Below are positions 16,853-25,332 of a stretch of 64,000 nucleotides of DNA, in pieces. Each line of letters begins with the position of its first letter. Positions within the stretch are counted from its first letter, which is position 1. Both the position numbers and the translations under genes were made by a program. A model generated the notes under the pieces. The model did not search any database and had not been told where the DNA came from. It saw only the letters and a list, made by a program, of their open reading frames with translations. The DNA is taken from positions 107,057 through 171,056 of the forward strand of contig NZ_JACSQC010000008.1 of NCBI RefSeq assembly GCF_014836875.1, given 5' to 3'. This DNA comes from Arthrobacter pullicola (lineage in GTDB: Bacteria > Actinomycetota > Actinomycetes > Actinomycetales > Micrococcaceae).

Positions 16853-17487
16853 CGGACCGGCGCTGCGACAAACGCCGTAGCAGTGCCCGGATCAATTTCG
16901 GTCAGACCGGCGTCGACAATCAGCGGCCCCGCACCCCGGTGTCCGTGCAGGGCGGAAAAGCCGCGCTGCGGAACTTCCTGCACGGCCGCCCCGGGCTGGG
17001 CTGCCCAGGCCTGCTGCTGACCGGCGTCCAGCTCCAGGAACCATGCCAGCAGGGCGTGCGCAGCCTGCGCAGCCGCCTTGCCTGTGGACATGGACAGATC
17101 CCGGTTCAGGATGATCAGGGGCGACCCTGCAGCGGCAGGTGCTGGTTCCGTGACCGGCAGCTGCGTTCCTGACACCTGCAGCGCCCGCAGTGCCCGTGGC
17201 ATATCCTCATACCGCTGCGGCTCGAACGCGGCTGCTTCCGCCGCCCCGATCTGCACGATGCCGGAGGGAGCCTGGGCGCAGAGCTTTGCGAAGGGCTTGG
17301 GGCCCGCACGCCGCACGGTCTTTGTAAAGCGGCCGGTCACCCAGTCTTCCCAGGCCGCGTCACCGGTCCGGTTCGCATACGCCAGCACACCGGCGACGGC
17401 GGCTGCGGCTATCGCATCGCAGTGCGCGGCCGGCTCTTCCTTATCAACGCGCAGGAGTATCGGCTGGACAGTATCGCTGGGGTGCAC
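16849..17487 (-). CDS. Pth2-like peptidyl-tRNA hydrolase
   Basis: A protein of about 212 residues whose C-terminal 110 residues match the PTH2 family. LIILNRDLSMSTGKAAAQAA followed by HALLAW is the conserved GK-AQ-H block, and IVDAGLTEIDPGTATAFVAA is the terminal DAG-T block. PTH2 enzymes cleave peptidyl-tRNA to recycle tRNA; they are standard in archaea and eukaryotes and scattered in actinobacteria beside the usual bacterial Pth. The N-terminal 100 residues (ILLRVDKEEPAAHCDAIAAA) are an extra domain that may be a degenerate copy. GTG 17487 is the likely start; the upstream GGAGGG is too close to be ideal. Confidence 0.78.
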   Translation of the reverse strand: MHPSDTVQPILLRVDKEEPAAHCDAIAAAAVAGVLAYANRTGDAAWEDWVTGRFTKTVRRAGPKPFAKLCAQAPSGIVQIGAAEAAAFEPQRYEDMPRALRALQVSGTQLPVTEPAPAAAGSPLIILNRDLSMSTGKAAAQAAHALLAWFLELDAGQQQAWAAQPGAAVQEVPQRGFSALHGHRGAGPLIVDAGLTEIDPGTATAFVAAPVR

Positions 17488-17604
17488 CCCTCCAGCTTGC
17501 CATGGCCGGGGCGGCAGCCGGAGCAGGCGGTCTGCTGTACCCCCGCAGCGCTGCGCCGGGGTACCGTCCGTGCCCGGATGCCAGGGTGAAGATAGAGTTC
17601 TTGC

Positions 17605-18243
17605 GTGACCATCGAACAAGCCCTGCTGGGTTTTACCGCTGTTGCCATCCTGCTGACGATCATGCCGGGGCTGGACTCAGCCATGGTGCTCCGCTCCGCG
17701 ATCAGCCAGGGCCCGCGGCATGCCGTGGCGACCGGCCTGGGCATCAACACCGGAGCCTTCCTATGGGGCGCCGCAGCCGCCGTGGGAATCTCGGCTCTCC
17801 TGACGGCGTCGGAAACCGCCTATACGGCGTTGAAGCTCGCCGGGGCCGCCTACATGCTGTGGCTCGGCGGCTCGCTGCTGTGGAAGTCGTTCCGGCGGCG
17901 CCAGGCCGCAGTGGAAGTCGACGGAGCCCTTCCCGCCAGCGGTGAACGGCTGGTCACATCGTGGGCCAAAGGACTGGGAACCAATCTGCTCAATCCCAAG
18001 GTTGGAGTCTTCTACATCGCCATGATTCCGCAGTTCATTCCCGAGGGCGCCTCCCCCCTCCTGATGGGTCTGGCCCTGGCTGGCATCCATAACCTGCTCA
18101 GCGTGGCTTGGTTCGGGTTCATCATTGGGGCGGCCCACCTGGCCCGGAAAACTCTCCAGGCTCCCCGGTCGGTCAGACTCACCGACCGGCTGACCGGCGT
18201 CGCACTGCTGGGCTTCGGCACCTCCCTCGCGGTGCGGCACTAG
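17605..18243 (+). CDS. LysE/RhtB-family amino acid exporter
   Basis: A 212-residue inner membrane protein with about six hydrophobic segments. It begins TIEQALLGFTAVAILLTIMP followed by GLDSAMVLRSAISQGPRHA, the family hallmark near the first loop. LGGAAYMLWLGGSLLWKS-like and WAKGLGTNLLNPKVGVFY blocks follow as in RhtB/LysE transporters, which export lysine, homoserine, threonine or related amino acids. GTG 17605 is chosen because it gives the standard length. The next gene, 150 bases downstream, encodes a lipoprotein resembling cyclohexadienyl dehydratase, so a link to aromatic amino acid handling is possible but unproven. Confidence 0.85.
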   Translation: MTIEQALLGFTAVAILLTIMPGLDSAMVLRSAISQGPRHAVATGLGINTGAFLWGAAAAVGISALLTASETAYTALKLAGAAYMLWLGGSLLWKSFRRRQAAVEVDGALPASGERLVTSWAKGLGTNLLNPKVGVFYIAMIPQFIPEGASPLLMGLALAGIHNLLSVAWFGFIIGAAHLARKTLQAPRSVRLTDRLTGVALLGFGTSLAVRH

Positions 18244-18393
18244 GCCCGCGCTCCGCTGGAAAGCCTCCGGCCGGTAACGTTTCAGCAGCCCGGCGTTACT
18301 GCCGTCTGACTTGGGCAGACACCATCAAACGCGGCTGTTAGGACTGAGGGAACGGAGATTCACTCCGCACCCCACTGCCTAGGAGATTCAGCT

Positions 18394-19227
18394 GTGCCCT
18401 CCAAACCCCTATCGTCCGTTCTTGCCCTGACCGTCCTGCTTGCGACCGGCTGCACCGCACCCACTGCTGCTGAAACTGCCGGTGCAACGAATGGCCATGC
18501 CGCCGGTGGCGACACCCCGGCGGAATCACGGCTGGACCTCATCGAGTCCCGGGGCGCCCTGAAGGTCTGCACCACGGGCGACTACCGGCCCTTCACCTAC
18601 AAGGACCCGGAAACCGGAGAGTTCTCCGGAATCGACATCGCCATGGTCCAGGACCTGGCTTCCCGGCTGGAGGTGGAGGTCGACTACGTGCAGACCTCGT
18701 GGAAGAACCTGATGCCCGATTTCCTGGCCGGCTGTGACATCGGAGTAGGCGGGGTGTCCATTTCACTGGCCCGGGCCGAGCAGGCGTTCTACAGCGACCC
18801 GGTCCTGGACGACGGTAAAACCCCGATCACCCTGTGCGGCAAGGAAGAGCTTTACGACACCGTGGAGGAAATCAATGCACCGGGTGTCCGGTCGATCACC
18901 CCGATCGGCGGCACCAACGAGATCTTCGCGGACAAGCACTATCCCAACGGGGAGATCATCCGGTTCGAGGACAACAACACCATCTTCGATGAGATCGTCG
19001 CCGGCCGGGCGGACGTGATGACCACCGATGCCGCCGAGGTGAAGTGGGTGGCCAACGAATACCCGGAACTGTGCGCGGTGGATCCGGACAACCCGTTTAA
19101 CTTCTCCCAGAAGGCCTACTTGCTTCCGCTCGGTGACACGGTGTTCCAGGAGTACGTGAACCAGTGGCTGAACCTGGCCGCCCATGACGGCACGTACGAC
19201 GCCGCCAAGCAGCCTTGGTGGGGCTAG
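18394..19227 (+). CDS. Secreted cyclohexadienyl/arogenate dehydratase-like lipoprotein (PheC family)
   Basis: A 277-residue lipoprotein with lipobox LATGC (Cys20). The mature part has the solute-binding-protein fold of family 3 but agrees in many blocks with Pseudomonas PheC as I remember it: TTGDYRPFTY, TSWKNLMPDF, DGKTPITLC, GGTNEIF, MTTDAAE, PELCAVDP and QKAYLLPLGD. PheC converts prephenate to phenylpyruvate, or arogenate to phenylalanine, outside the cytoplasm. The Glu of TDAAE (residue 215) aligns with the residue I recall as its general acid. No permease or ATPase gene adjoins it, which also favours an enzyme over a transporter part. GTG 18394 has AGGAG 8 bases upstream. An ordinary amino-acid binding protein remains the alternative. 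Confidence 0.75.
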   Translation: MPSKPLSSVLALTVLLATGCTAPTAAETAGATNGHAAGGDTPAESRLDLIESRGALKVCTTGDYRPFTYKDPETGEFSGIDIAMVQDLASRLEVEVDYVQTSWKNLMPDFLAGCDIGVGGVSISLARAEQAFYSDPVLDDGKTPITLCGKEELYDTVEEINAPGVRSITPIGGTNEIFADKHYPNGEIIRFEDNNTIFDEIVAGRADVMTTDAAEVKWVANEYPELCAVDPDNPFNFSQKAYLLPLGDTVFQEYVNQWLNLAAHDGTYDAAKQPWWG

Positions 19228-19236
19228 GCCCCGGAG

Positions 19237-20238
19237 CTAGTTCCCCGCGTCGCTGCCGGCGGTGAAGGGGTCAAAGCGCAGCCGGTCGAACATGGCCTGT
19301 TGATCCGGCTGCGCGGCTCCGCCCCCGGCCGTGCGACTGTGGATATAGCGGGAGAGTTTTTCCTGCAGCAGGAGCGCTTCCTCGTCGCTGAAGGTGCCAT
19401 GGGCCAGGGCGCCGGCCCGCTCCTCCAGTTCCGGCAGGCGGGCAAGGCCGGCGGCGTCGGGCGCCATGGCGATGCTGAAAGCTGCATCCAGGACCGCACC
19501 GGCCCGCTGCGCGTCGGAGGAAGCAGGATCAGCTTCCACGGCCTGCAGTGTACGCTCCGCCAGTTCACGGGCCGGGTCATAGGCCTGCTGGTCAAGGAGG
19601 AAACTGAACAGCGCGGTGCTCGGTTCGAACTCACTGATTGGTGTGGAGAACCATTCCTGCAGGGCAGCGGGCCACTGCTCATCGCCGGCAGAAAACAGCA
19701 GGGCCGTGGCGTAACCGGCCAGCTCGCCGCGCAGCCGGCGTTCCTCCAGGTCCGTCCCGGGCGCGAACTCCCGCAGGCCGGCTTCGGCCACCTGAATCGC
19801 CTGCGCGGCCAGTACGGGATCCTGGAGGGAACCGAAACCACGCCATCCGCCCTGATCCTGGACGTACCCGTGAAGTTCCCGCATCAGGTGCGGTATCCAG
19901 CCGCTGGCGGGACCGAATTCCTCGAGAGCCAGGAAAAACGCCCCGGTCAGATAGTTCACGTCCCGCGGACGGCGGTGGTCCCATCCCGCGTCATAGACGT
20001 GGACGGCGACTTCGCGGTCGTGGTTAAGGGCCGGCACCGATTCCGTGAACGCCCAGGCCCGCTCGCACAGGGCCGCTCCCTGTTCCCGGTCACCGGCGGC
20101 CAGCAGCGTCTTGGCTGCCTGCAGCAGCGTCATGACATAAACCTTCGGATGCGGTATCCCGGCTGCTTCCATACCCCGGACTGCGGCGATTAGTTCCGCC
20201 GCGGCGTGCGGCGCTCCCCCAAAGTGCTGATTCCCCAT
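19237..20238 (-). CDS. Uncharacterised TPR-like helical protein
   Basis: A 333-residue soluble protein without a signal or membrane segment. It is made largely of Ala/Leu/Glu-rich helices with repeated patterns such as YVMTLLQAAKTLLAAGDREQ and AYDPARELAERTLQAVEADP, reminiscent of tetratricopeptide-like arrays. I do not recognise a named family. ATG 20238 (MGNQHFGG) is chosen because the upstream in-frame part is of poor coding quality. It is convergent with the PheC-like gene (9-base gap) and stands next to the terminator of the FAD-oxidoreductase operon. Confidence 0.65.
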   Translation of the reverse strand: MGNQHFGGAPHAAAELIAAVRGMEAAGIPHPKVYVMTLLQAAKTLLAAGDREQGAALCERAWAFTESVPALNHDREVAVHVYDAGWDHRRPRDVNYLTGAFFLALEEFGPASGWIPHLMRELHGYVQDQGGWRGFGSLQDPVLAAQAIQVAEAGLREFAPGTDLEERRLRGELAGYATALLFSAGDEQWPAALQEWFSTPISEFEPSTALFSFLLDQQAYDPARELAERTLQAVEADPASSDAQRAGAVLDAAFSIAMAPDAAGLARLPELEERAGALAHGTFSDEEALLLQEKLSRYIHSRTAGGGAAQPDQQAMFDRLRFDPFTAGSDAGN

Positions 20239-20263
20239 GGGGTTTACTTTATCCGTTGCCGCA

Positions 20264-20299
20264 GCGGAGGGCGGCAGGGTTACGCCCGCCGCCCTCCGC
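20264..20299 (-). terminator. Terminator of the amidohydrolase/ABC/oxidoreductase operon
   Basis: GCGGAGGGCGGC at 20264-20275 pairs perfectly with GCCGCCCTCCGC at 20288-20299. On the minus strand it follows the oxidoreductase stop (20331) by about 30 bases. Confidence 0.6.
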
Positions 20300-20330
20300 C
20301 CGAACACGGTGCCGGCATCTCAGCTCCGGC

Positions 20331-21743
20331 TTAGGAGTCGAATCCCAGCCCCACGGCGTCGAGCGTCTTGAGGATGATGTTCCGCTTGCCGTTATTGTGG
20401 TCCGCCCGGTCCATCGACCACCTCGTGAGATTGATCCCCACCGAGGCCAGCGGTTCAGGCGGGAAGGGCAGCGGACGCTTCCGAACCATTTCGACCCGGG
20501 TGCGCTCGGTGTCCTGGCCGGACAGCAGGTCCAGGAGAACGTCTGCGGCAAAGGCGGTAGCCCCGACGCCCAGCCCGGTAAAACCCGCAGCATAGGCCAC
20601 TTTTCCCTTGCGCGCCGTACCAAAGTAGGCACAGAACTGCGTGCTGGAATCGATGGGACCGGCCCACTTGTGACTGAATTTCAGTCCTTCAAGCTGCGGG
20701 AACGTGGTGAAGAAGTGGGACGCGAGCTTTTCCCAGGTTGCCGGCCGGTCCTCGTGCCGGGGATTCACGCGTCCGCCGGCAAAGTAAAGCGCGTCATACC
20801 CGCCGAACAGGATCCGGTTGTCCTTACTGAGCCGGTAGTAGTGGAACTGGTTCGCCAGGTCGGCGAGTCCCTGCCGGTTGCTCCAGCCAATCGCCTCGAG
20901 CTGCACGGGAGTGAGTGGCTCCGTCATGAGCGCGTAGTCGTACACGGTCACGGTCATCAGCTTGTTGCGCTTCAGCAGCGAGGGATAAGCGTTGGTTCCC
21001 AGCACCACCTGGCCGGCGCGCACTTCGCCGTGTTCAGTCACGACGGTGACGCCGCCGTCGTGCTCCTTCAGTTCCTTGACCAGGGTTTTTTCGTGGATCT
21101 GGACGCCGAGGCCGGCAACCGTCCTCGCGAGCTCCAGTCCCAGTTTGTAGGGATGGACCATCGCCGTTGAATCCTTGTGCCAGCGGCCGGCGAGGTAAGT
21201 GGGCGAGCTTACCTCTGCCCGGACGGCATCCTGGTCCAGGTAGACGCCCTCGTCGTCCTCCTGGAGCCAGGGAACCTGGTGCGGTTCAACGGCAACGCTG
21301 AGCGATCCGGTGCGTTCCCAGTCGCAGTCCATGCCGTACTTCTCCACGGCCTCCTGGATGCGGTCCAGGTTCTCCATGCCCAGGCGTTCCAGCGTGCCCA
21401 GTTCCTCCGGCCAGCGGTTCAGCCCGTTCTCATACCCGTGGGTCAGACTGGCTTCACAGAATCCGCCGTTGCGCCCGGAGGCCGCCCACGCCACCCGCTC
21501 GGCCTCGAGCAGGATCACGGAGCGTTCAGGGTTCCTTTCCTTGGCCCGCAGCGCCGTCCAGAGCCCGGTGTATCCGCCGCCCACGATCACCAGGTCTGCG
21601 CTGGCACTGCCCTCCAGCCGGGGATGGCTGGGCGCGCTCTCCTGCAGTCCGTCAATCCAGAACGGACGGTGCACGGCACCTTCCAGTGACTTGGCGACGA
21701 CGGCGGGATGGGGGATGTTCCGTTCGAAAACGGTGGTGTTCAC
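20331..21743 (-). CDS. FAD-dependent oxidoreductase, DAO/PuuB-like
   Basis: A 470-residue enzyme of the D-amino acid oxidase superfamily. The dinucleotide-binding motif is DLVIVGGGYTGLWTA near residue 50, followed by SGRNGGFCEASL, a position where related enzymes hold the flavin. A C-terminal block FTGLGVGATAFAADVL is typical of gamma-glutamylputrescine oxidase-like members. Such enzymes oxidise amino groups or secondary amines to aldehyde or ketone plus peroxide. It is the last gene of a minus-strand set with a peptide-type ABC importer and an amidohydrolase, 98 bases below the ATPase gene. The amine released by the amidohydrolase could be its substrate; this is inference. Confidence 0.85.
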   Translation of the reverse strand: MNTTVFERNIPHPAVVAKSLEGAVHRPFWIDGLQESAPSHPRLEGSASADLVIVGGGYTGLWTALRAKERNPERSVILLEAERVAWAASGRNGGFCEASLTHGYENGLNRWPEELGTLERLGMENLDRIQEAVEKYGMDCDWERTGSLSVAVEPHQVPWLQEDDEGVYLDQDAVRAEVSSPTYLAGRWHKDSTAMVHPYKLGLELARTVAGLGVQIHEKTLVKELKEHDGGVTVVTEHGEVRAGQVVLGTNAYPSLLKRNKLMTVTVYDYALMTEPLTPVQLEAIGWSNRQGLADLANQFHYYRLSKDNRILFGGYDALYFAGGRVNPRHEDRPATWEKLASHFFTTFPQLEGLKFSHKWAGPIDSSTQFCAYFGTARKGKVAYAAGFTGLGVGATAFAADVLLDLLSGQDTERTRVEMVRKRPLPFPPEPLASVGINLTRWSMDRADHNNGKRNIILKTLDAVGLGFDS

Positions 21744-21789
21744 GGGTGATCTCCTGTTTCAGGGTGCGGCGGAACCGCGCCCGGATGGT

Positions 21790-21812
21790 GCGGCGGCAAG
21801 GGTTGCCGCCGC
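21790..21812 (-). terminator. Hairpin between ABC ATPase and oxidoreductase genes
   Basis: GCGGCGGCAA at 21790-21799 pairs perfectly with TTGCCGCCGC at 21803-21812 over a 3-base loop. It lies 30 bases below the ATPase stop, with no T-run, so it may attenuate or stabilise rather than fully end the transcript. Confidence 0.45.
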
Positions 21813-21841
21813 CTGTGGCTCAGTGCCTGGTCCTGCACGGA

Positions 21842-23449
21842 TCAGGCCGTGGCCGGCTCTTCATCCCACAGCGGGCGGGGGCGGGAGCCGATGAGGTTCC
21901 GAGTGTATTCTTCGCCGGGATCCTCGAGAATACGTGCGGTTGCCCCTTGTTCAACGATCCGCCCCTGGTGCATCACCAGGACGTTGTCGCAGAGCCGGGA
22001 AACTACTGCCAGGTCGTGGGTAACGAACAAAATGGTCAGGCCGAACTGATCCCGGAGTTCCTCCACCAGATCGAGCACCTGGGCCTGGACCGAAACGTCC
22101 AGGGCACTGGTTGCCTCGTCCAGGACCAGCAGCCGGGGACGTGCGGCGAGCGCTTTGGCCAGGGCAACACGCTGGCGCTGGCCGCCGGAGAGCGCTCGGG
22201 GCAAGGCGTCACAGCGTTCCTCCGCGATTCCCACCCGCCCCAAAAGTGCCCGTGCACTGGCCAGGGCCTCATGGCGTCCTTGATGCTGGTGCAGGCGGAA
22301 GACATCCGCTACGGCCCTGCCTACCGGGATGCGCGGATCCAGGGAAAGGTATGGGTCCTGGAAGACAATCTGGACGTCCTTGGCGAGGACTTTCCGTTCT
22401 GCGGCCGCCAGCCGGCGCTGGGGCCTGCGGTTCCCGCCGAGCGTAAGTTCGCCCTCGGTGGCTGTTTCCAGCGCCACGACCAGCCGGGCGAGCGTGGATT
22501 TGCCGGAGCCCGACTCGCCCACGACGCCGAGGGAGCCTCCCTCGGGCAGGCTGAAACCGGCGTCGTCCAGGGCCGTGAGGATTTCGCCGCGTGCCAGTTC
22601 GTAGCGTTTGGAAAGACCCGACGCCGTCAGCAGCGGCGGCATGCCGTTCGCTACAGCCGGCGCCGGGACCTTGTCCAGGTCGATGACGGGTGTGGCGTTG
22701 ACCAGCTGACGGGTGTAGTCCTGCTGCGGGGCCAGGAAGACTTCCTGGGTGGCGCCCTGCTCAACGACCCGCCCGTTCCGCAGCACGTAGACGCGTTCGC
22801 AGAGGCTGGCAGCAAGATTCAGGTCATGGGTGATGAACAGCATGCCCATGCCCCGGGCCTGCTGCTGCTCGCGCAGCAGGCCCACGATGCCGGCCTGGGT
22901 GGTCACGTCCAGCGCCGTGGTGGGTTCGTCGCAGAGCAGCAGTTTCGGCGAGTTCAGCAGTGCGGCAGCAATCATCACGCGCTGCAGCATCCCGCCGGAG
23001 AGCTGGTGCGGGTGCTGGCCGGTGAGTTCCTTGGCCCGGCGCAGCCCCACCTGTTCCAGGGCGGCGACCGATTTCTGCGCTGCTTCAGTGCGGGAGAGCC
23101 CCTGGAACCGCAGCGTCTCCCCCAGGAAGTCCCCCACGGTGCGGACCGGGTTGATCCCGGCCCTGGGGTCCTGGAAGATCATGGACGCGTCCTTGCGGCG
23201 CAGGTCCATCAGGCGCTGCCTGCCGGCCGTCAGGGTATCCAGCCCGCGGACGGAAACCCTGCCGGATACCTGGGCGCGGTCCGGAAGGAGTCCCAGCGCT
23301 GCCCTGATAGTCAGGGATTTTCCTGAACCGGACTCTCCCACCAGCGCGACGGCCTCGCCGTCGTCCACATGCAGCGAGACACGTTCCAGCAGCGGTGCCT
23401 TGTCCGGGAAGCCGAGGGTGAGGTCCTGGATCTCCAAAAGCCTGCTCAT
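21842..23449 (-). CDS. Peptide/nickel-type ABC transporter, fused DppD-DppF ATPase
   Basis: A 535-residue protein with two complete ATP-binding domains. Domain 1 has Walker A GESGSGKS (residues 38-45), signature LSGGM and Walker B LLLCDEPTTALD. Domain 2 has a second GESGSGKS near residue 310, LSGGQRQRVALA and LVLDEATSALD. Both carry the switch His in FITHDL or FVTHDL, and the oligopeptide-type C-terminal extensions (TRQLVNATP, YTRNLIGSRP) are seen after each. It would power import through the two permeases encoded just upstream. The ATG overlaps the preceding permease stop by four bases. Confidence 0.93.
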   Translation of the reverse strand: MSRLLEIQDLTLGFPDKAPLLERVSLHVDDGEAVALVGESGSGKSLTIRAALGLLPDRAQVSGRVSVRGLDTLTAGRQRLMDLRRKDASMIFQDPRAGINPVRTVGDFLGETLRFQGLSRTEAAQKSVAALEQVGLRRAKELTGQHPHQLSGGMLQRVMIAAALLNSPKLLLCDEPTTALDVTTQAGIVGLLREQQQARGMGMLFITHDLNLAASLCERVYVLRNGRVVEQGATQEVFLAPQQDYTRQLVNATPVIDLDKVPAPAVANGMPPLLTASGLSKRYELARGEILTALDDAGFSLPEGGSLGVVGESGSGKSTLARLVVALETATEGELTLGGNRRPQRRLAAAERKVLAKDVQIVFQDPYLSLDPRIPVGRAVADVFRLHQHQGRHEALASARALLGRVGIAEERCDALPRALSGGQRQRVALAKALAARPRLLVLDEATSALDVSVQAQVLDLVEELRDQFGLTILFVTHDLAVVSRLCDNVLVMHQGRIVEQGATARILEDPGEEYTRNLIGSRPRPLWDEEPATA

Positions 23450-24303
23450 GCGAGTTTTCCTCCGATTCGATCTGAAAGTTCCTCGCCGATGATGTTTACG
23501 GCCACCACCACCAGGACGATCACCAGTGCTGGCCAGAAGGCGGGCAGCAGGTGCCCGCCAAGCAGTGCGCCGCGGGACTCCTCGATCATGGCGCCCCAGT
23601 CACTGGTGGGCGGCTGGATGCCGAGTCCAATGAAGGACAGTGCTGCGAGGTCAGCCAGCACGTAGCCGAAGTTGAGGGTGGATTGGGCGCCCACCGTGGG
23701 AATGAGGTTGGGCAGGACCCGGCCCAGGACCACCCACGGTGTCCGGAAGCCGAGCACCTGGTACGCCTGGACATAGGGCCGGCTGCGTTCGGCAGTCACG
23801 AGGGACTGGGTCAGACGTGCCACGTAGGGAATGTAGGCGATCGTCATCGCGATAATCGGGGCGGTGAGTCCCTTGCCGAACAGGGCGATAGCCAGCATGG
23901 CCAGCAGCAGCGCAGGAAAGGCAAAAAGCAGGTCGAAGACCCGGCTCAGCAGCTTGCCCAGCCATCCCCGGGACCAGCCGGCGGCCAGGCCCAGGAGCAG
24001 GCCCAGCACAGTGGACCCGATCATCACGAGGGTGGGCCCGAGCAGCGCGGTCCGGCCGCCGTGCATGAGCCGGCTCAGAAGGTCACGGCCCAGCGCGTCG
24101 GTGCCGAGCAGGTGCCCGGCTCCCGGACCGGCGAGCACGTTGTTCAGATCGACGTAGTCCGGGTCATAGGGCGCCAGGACGGGAGCAAATACCGCCAGCA
24201 GAACCACCAGGGCAGCGAAAACCGCAGCGGCCCAGCCGAGGGGTGAAAGGTAGCGCCCATAACGGCTAAGGCCGGCCTGTGGTAGGCGGAGCGTCAGGGT
24301 CAT
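23446..24303 (-). CDS. Peptide/nickel-type ABC permease (DppC-like)
   Basis: A 285-residue membrane protein with a short cytoplasmic N-terminus and about six helices. GTDALGRDLLSRLMHGGRTAL is shortened here to GTDALGRDLLSRLM, the mark of DppC/OppC permeases. The EAA loop region QVLGFRTPWVVLGRVLPNLI contacts the ATPase, and GLGIQPPTSDWGAMIEE is conserved near the end. It overlaps both neighbours by four bases, so expression is tightly coupled. Confidence 0.92.
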   Translation of the reverse strand: MTLTLRLPQAGLSRYGRYLSPLGWAAAVFAALVVLLAVFAPVLAPYDPDYVDLNNVLAGPGAGHLLGTDALGRDLLSRLMHGGRTALLGPTLVMIGSTVLGLLLGLAAGWSRGWLGKLLSRVFDLLFAFPALLLAMLAIALFGKGLTAPIIAMTIAYIPYVARLTQSLVTAERSRPYVQAYQVLGFRTPWVVLGRVLPNLIPTVGAQSTLNFGYVLADLAALSFIGLGIQPPTSDWGAMIEESRGALLGGHLLPAFWPALVIVLVVVAVNIIGEELSDRIGGKLA

Positions 24304-25331
24304 CGGGTCTCCGTTCCGGCCGCGATACGCGGATCGATGAGGGGCTGGATAAGGTCGACGAGCGTATTGACCAGGACAAAGGCGGCCACGACCACCATGA
24401 CGATCGCTTGTACGACGGCGAAATCCAGCCGGTCGATCGAAGTCACCAGCAGCTGCCCGATTCCGGCCAGCCCGAAGGTCCGCTCGATGATGGCGCTGGA
24501 GACCAGCAGCCCGGCAACCAGCACACCGCTGACGGTGAGGATGGGCCCCAGAGCGTTGCGCAGGACATGCCGGAGCACTACCGCCCCGCGGTTAAGCCCG
24601 CGGCTGGTTGCCACCTCCACATGTTCGCGGACCAGCTGTTCGTTCATGGAGGAGCGGGTCACCCTCGCGACCATGGCGATGTAGGTGATGCCCAGGGCCA
24701 GTGCCGGCAGGGTCAGGTGCCAGATCCGGTCCCATCCGGCGTCGCCGCTGCCGAAGGACGGAAACCAGCCCAGGCCCACCGAGAACAGTGCCACCAGGGC
24801 GATGGCCGCCACGAAGGGGGGTACGGCGCCTGCAGCGGTCAGGGTGATGAGGATGAATCTGTCGCCGAACCCCTTGTTCAGGCTGGCCAGGATGCCGGCG
24901 AGCAGCCCCAGGATGGTGATGAAGACGGCGGCGAGGGCCACCAGCTGCAGCGTGGTGGGCAGCCGGCTCAGGAGCACTTCCGAGACGTCCTGGCGGTAGG
25001 TCAGGGACCGTCCCCAGTCGCCCTGGAAGATGCCGGAAATCCAGTTGAGGTACTGCTCCCAAGCGGGTTTATCCAGTCCGTACTGGCGGGTGATCTCCGC
25101 CAGCGCGTCGGGGTTCGGGCTGCGTCCGCGGAGCAGGAAGCGCGCCGGATCCCCAGGGACCAGGAAACGGGAGAAAAAGACGGCCAGGGAGGCAACGAAC
25201 AGCGTTGCCGCGAGGACCGCGAGTTTCTGCAGGATAAAGACGGCGGGACCGCGGGCCCGGATTTTGGCCCTTTTTCCGGAGGCCGGTCCCGGCGCGCCCG
25301 CTGCGGTTGGTGCTTGTACTGCCGTGGTCAT
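24300..25331 (-). CDS. Peptide/nickel-type ABC permease (DppB-like)
   Basis: A 343-residue membrane protein with an N-terminal basic extension and about six helices. WGRSLTYRQDVSEVLLSRLP and TRSSMNEQLVREHVEVATSR are the DppB-type periplasmic loop and EAA loop. ATG 25331 stands one base after the stop of the binding-protein gene (TGA-G-ATG) and has GGGGGTCG-type purine-rich sequence upstream; it is preferred to an in-frame start five codons earlier. It pairs with the DppC-like permease. Confidence 0.9.
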   Translation of the reverse strand: MTTAVQAPTAAGAPGPASGKRAKIRARGPAVFILQKLAVLAATLFVASLAVFFSRFLVPGDPARFLLRGRSPNPDALAEITRQYGLDKPAWEQYLNWISGIFQGDWGRSLTYRQDVSEVLLSRLPTTLQLVALAAVFITILGLLAGILASLNKGFGDRFILITLTAAGAVPPFVAAIALVALFSVGLGWFPSFGSGDAGWDRIWHLTLPALALGITYIAMVARVTRSSMNEQLVREHVEVATSRGLNRGAVVLRHVLRNALGPILTVSGVLVAGLLVSSAIIERTFGLAGIGQLLVTSIDRLDFAVVQAIVMVVVAAFVLVNTLVDLIQPLIDPRIAAGTETR

Positions 25332-25332
25332 C

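Noticed and set aside
16409..17487. Toxin-antitoxin pair reading of the DUF2384-like gene and its neighbour
   Set aside because: The neighbour is a Pth2-like enzyme on the opposite strand, not a RES-type toxin, and the antitoxin similarity is weak.
19220..19232. Short GGGGC/GCCCC hairpin at the end of the PheC-like gene as a terminator
   Set aside because: Five-base stem without T-run inside and just past the stop codon; too weak to annotate.
21686..23326. Long plus-strand open frame over the fused ABC ATPase gene
   Set aside because: Antisense shadow; the minus frame holds two complete ATPase domains.
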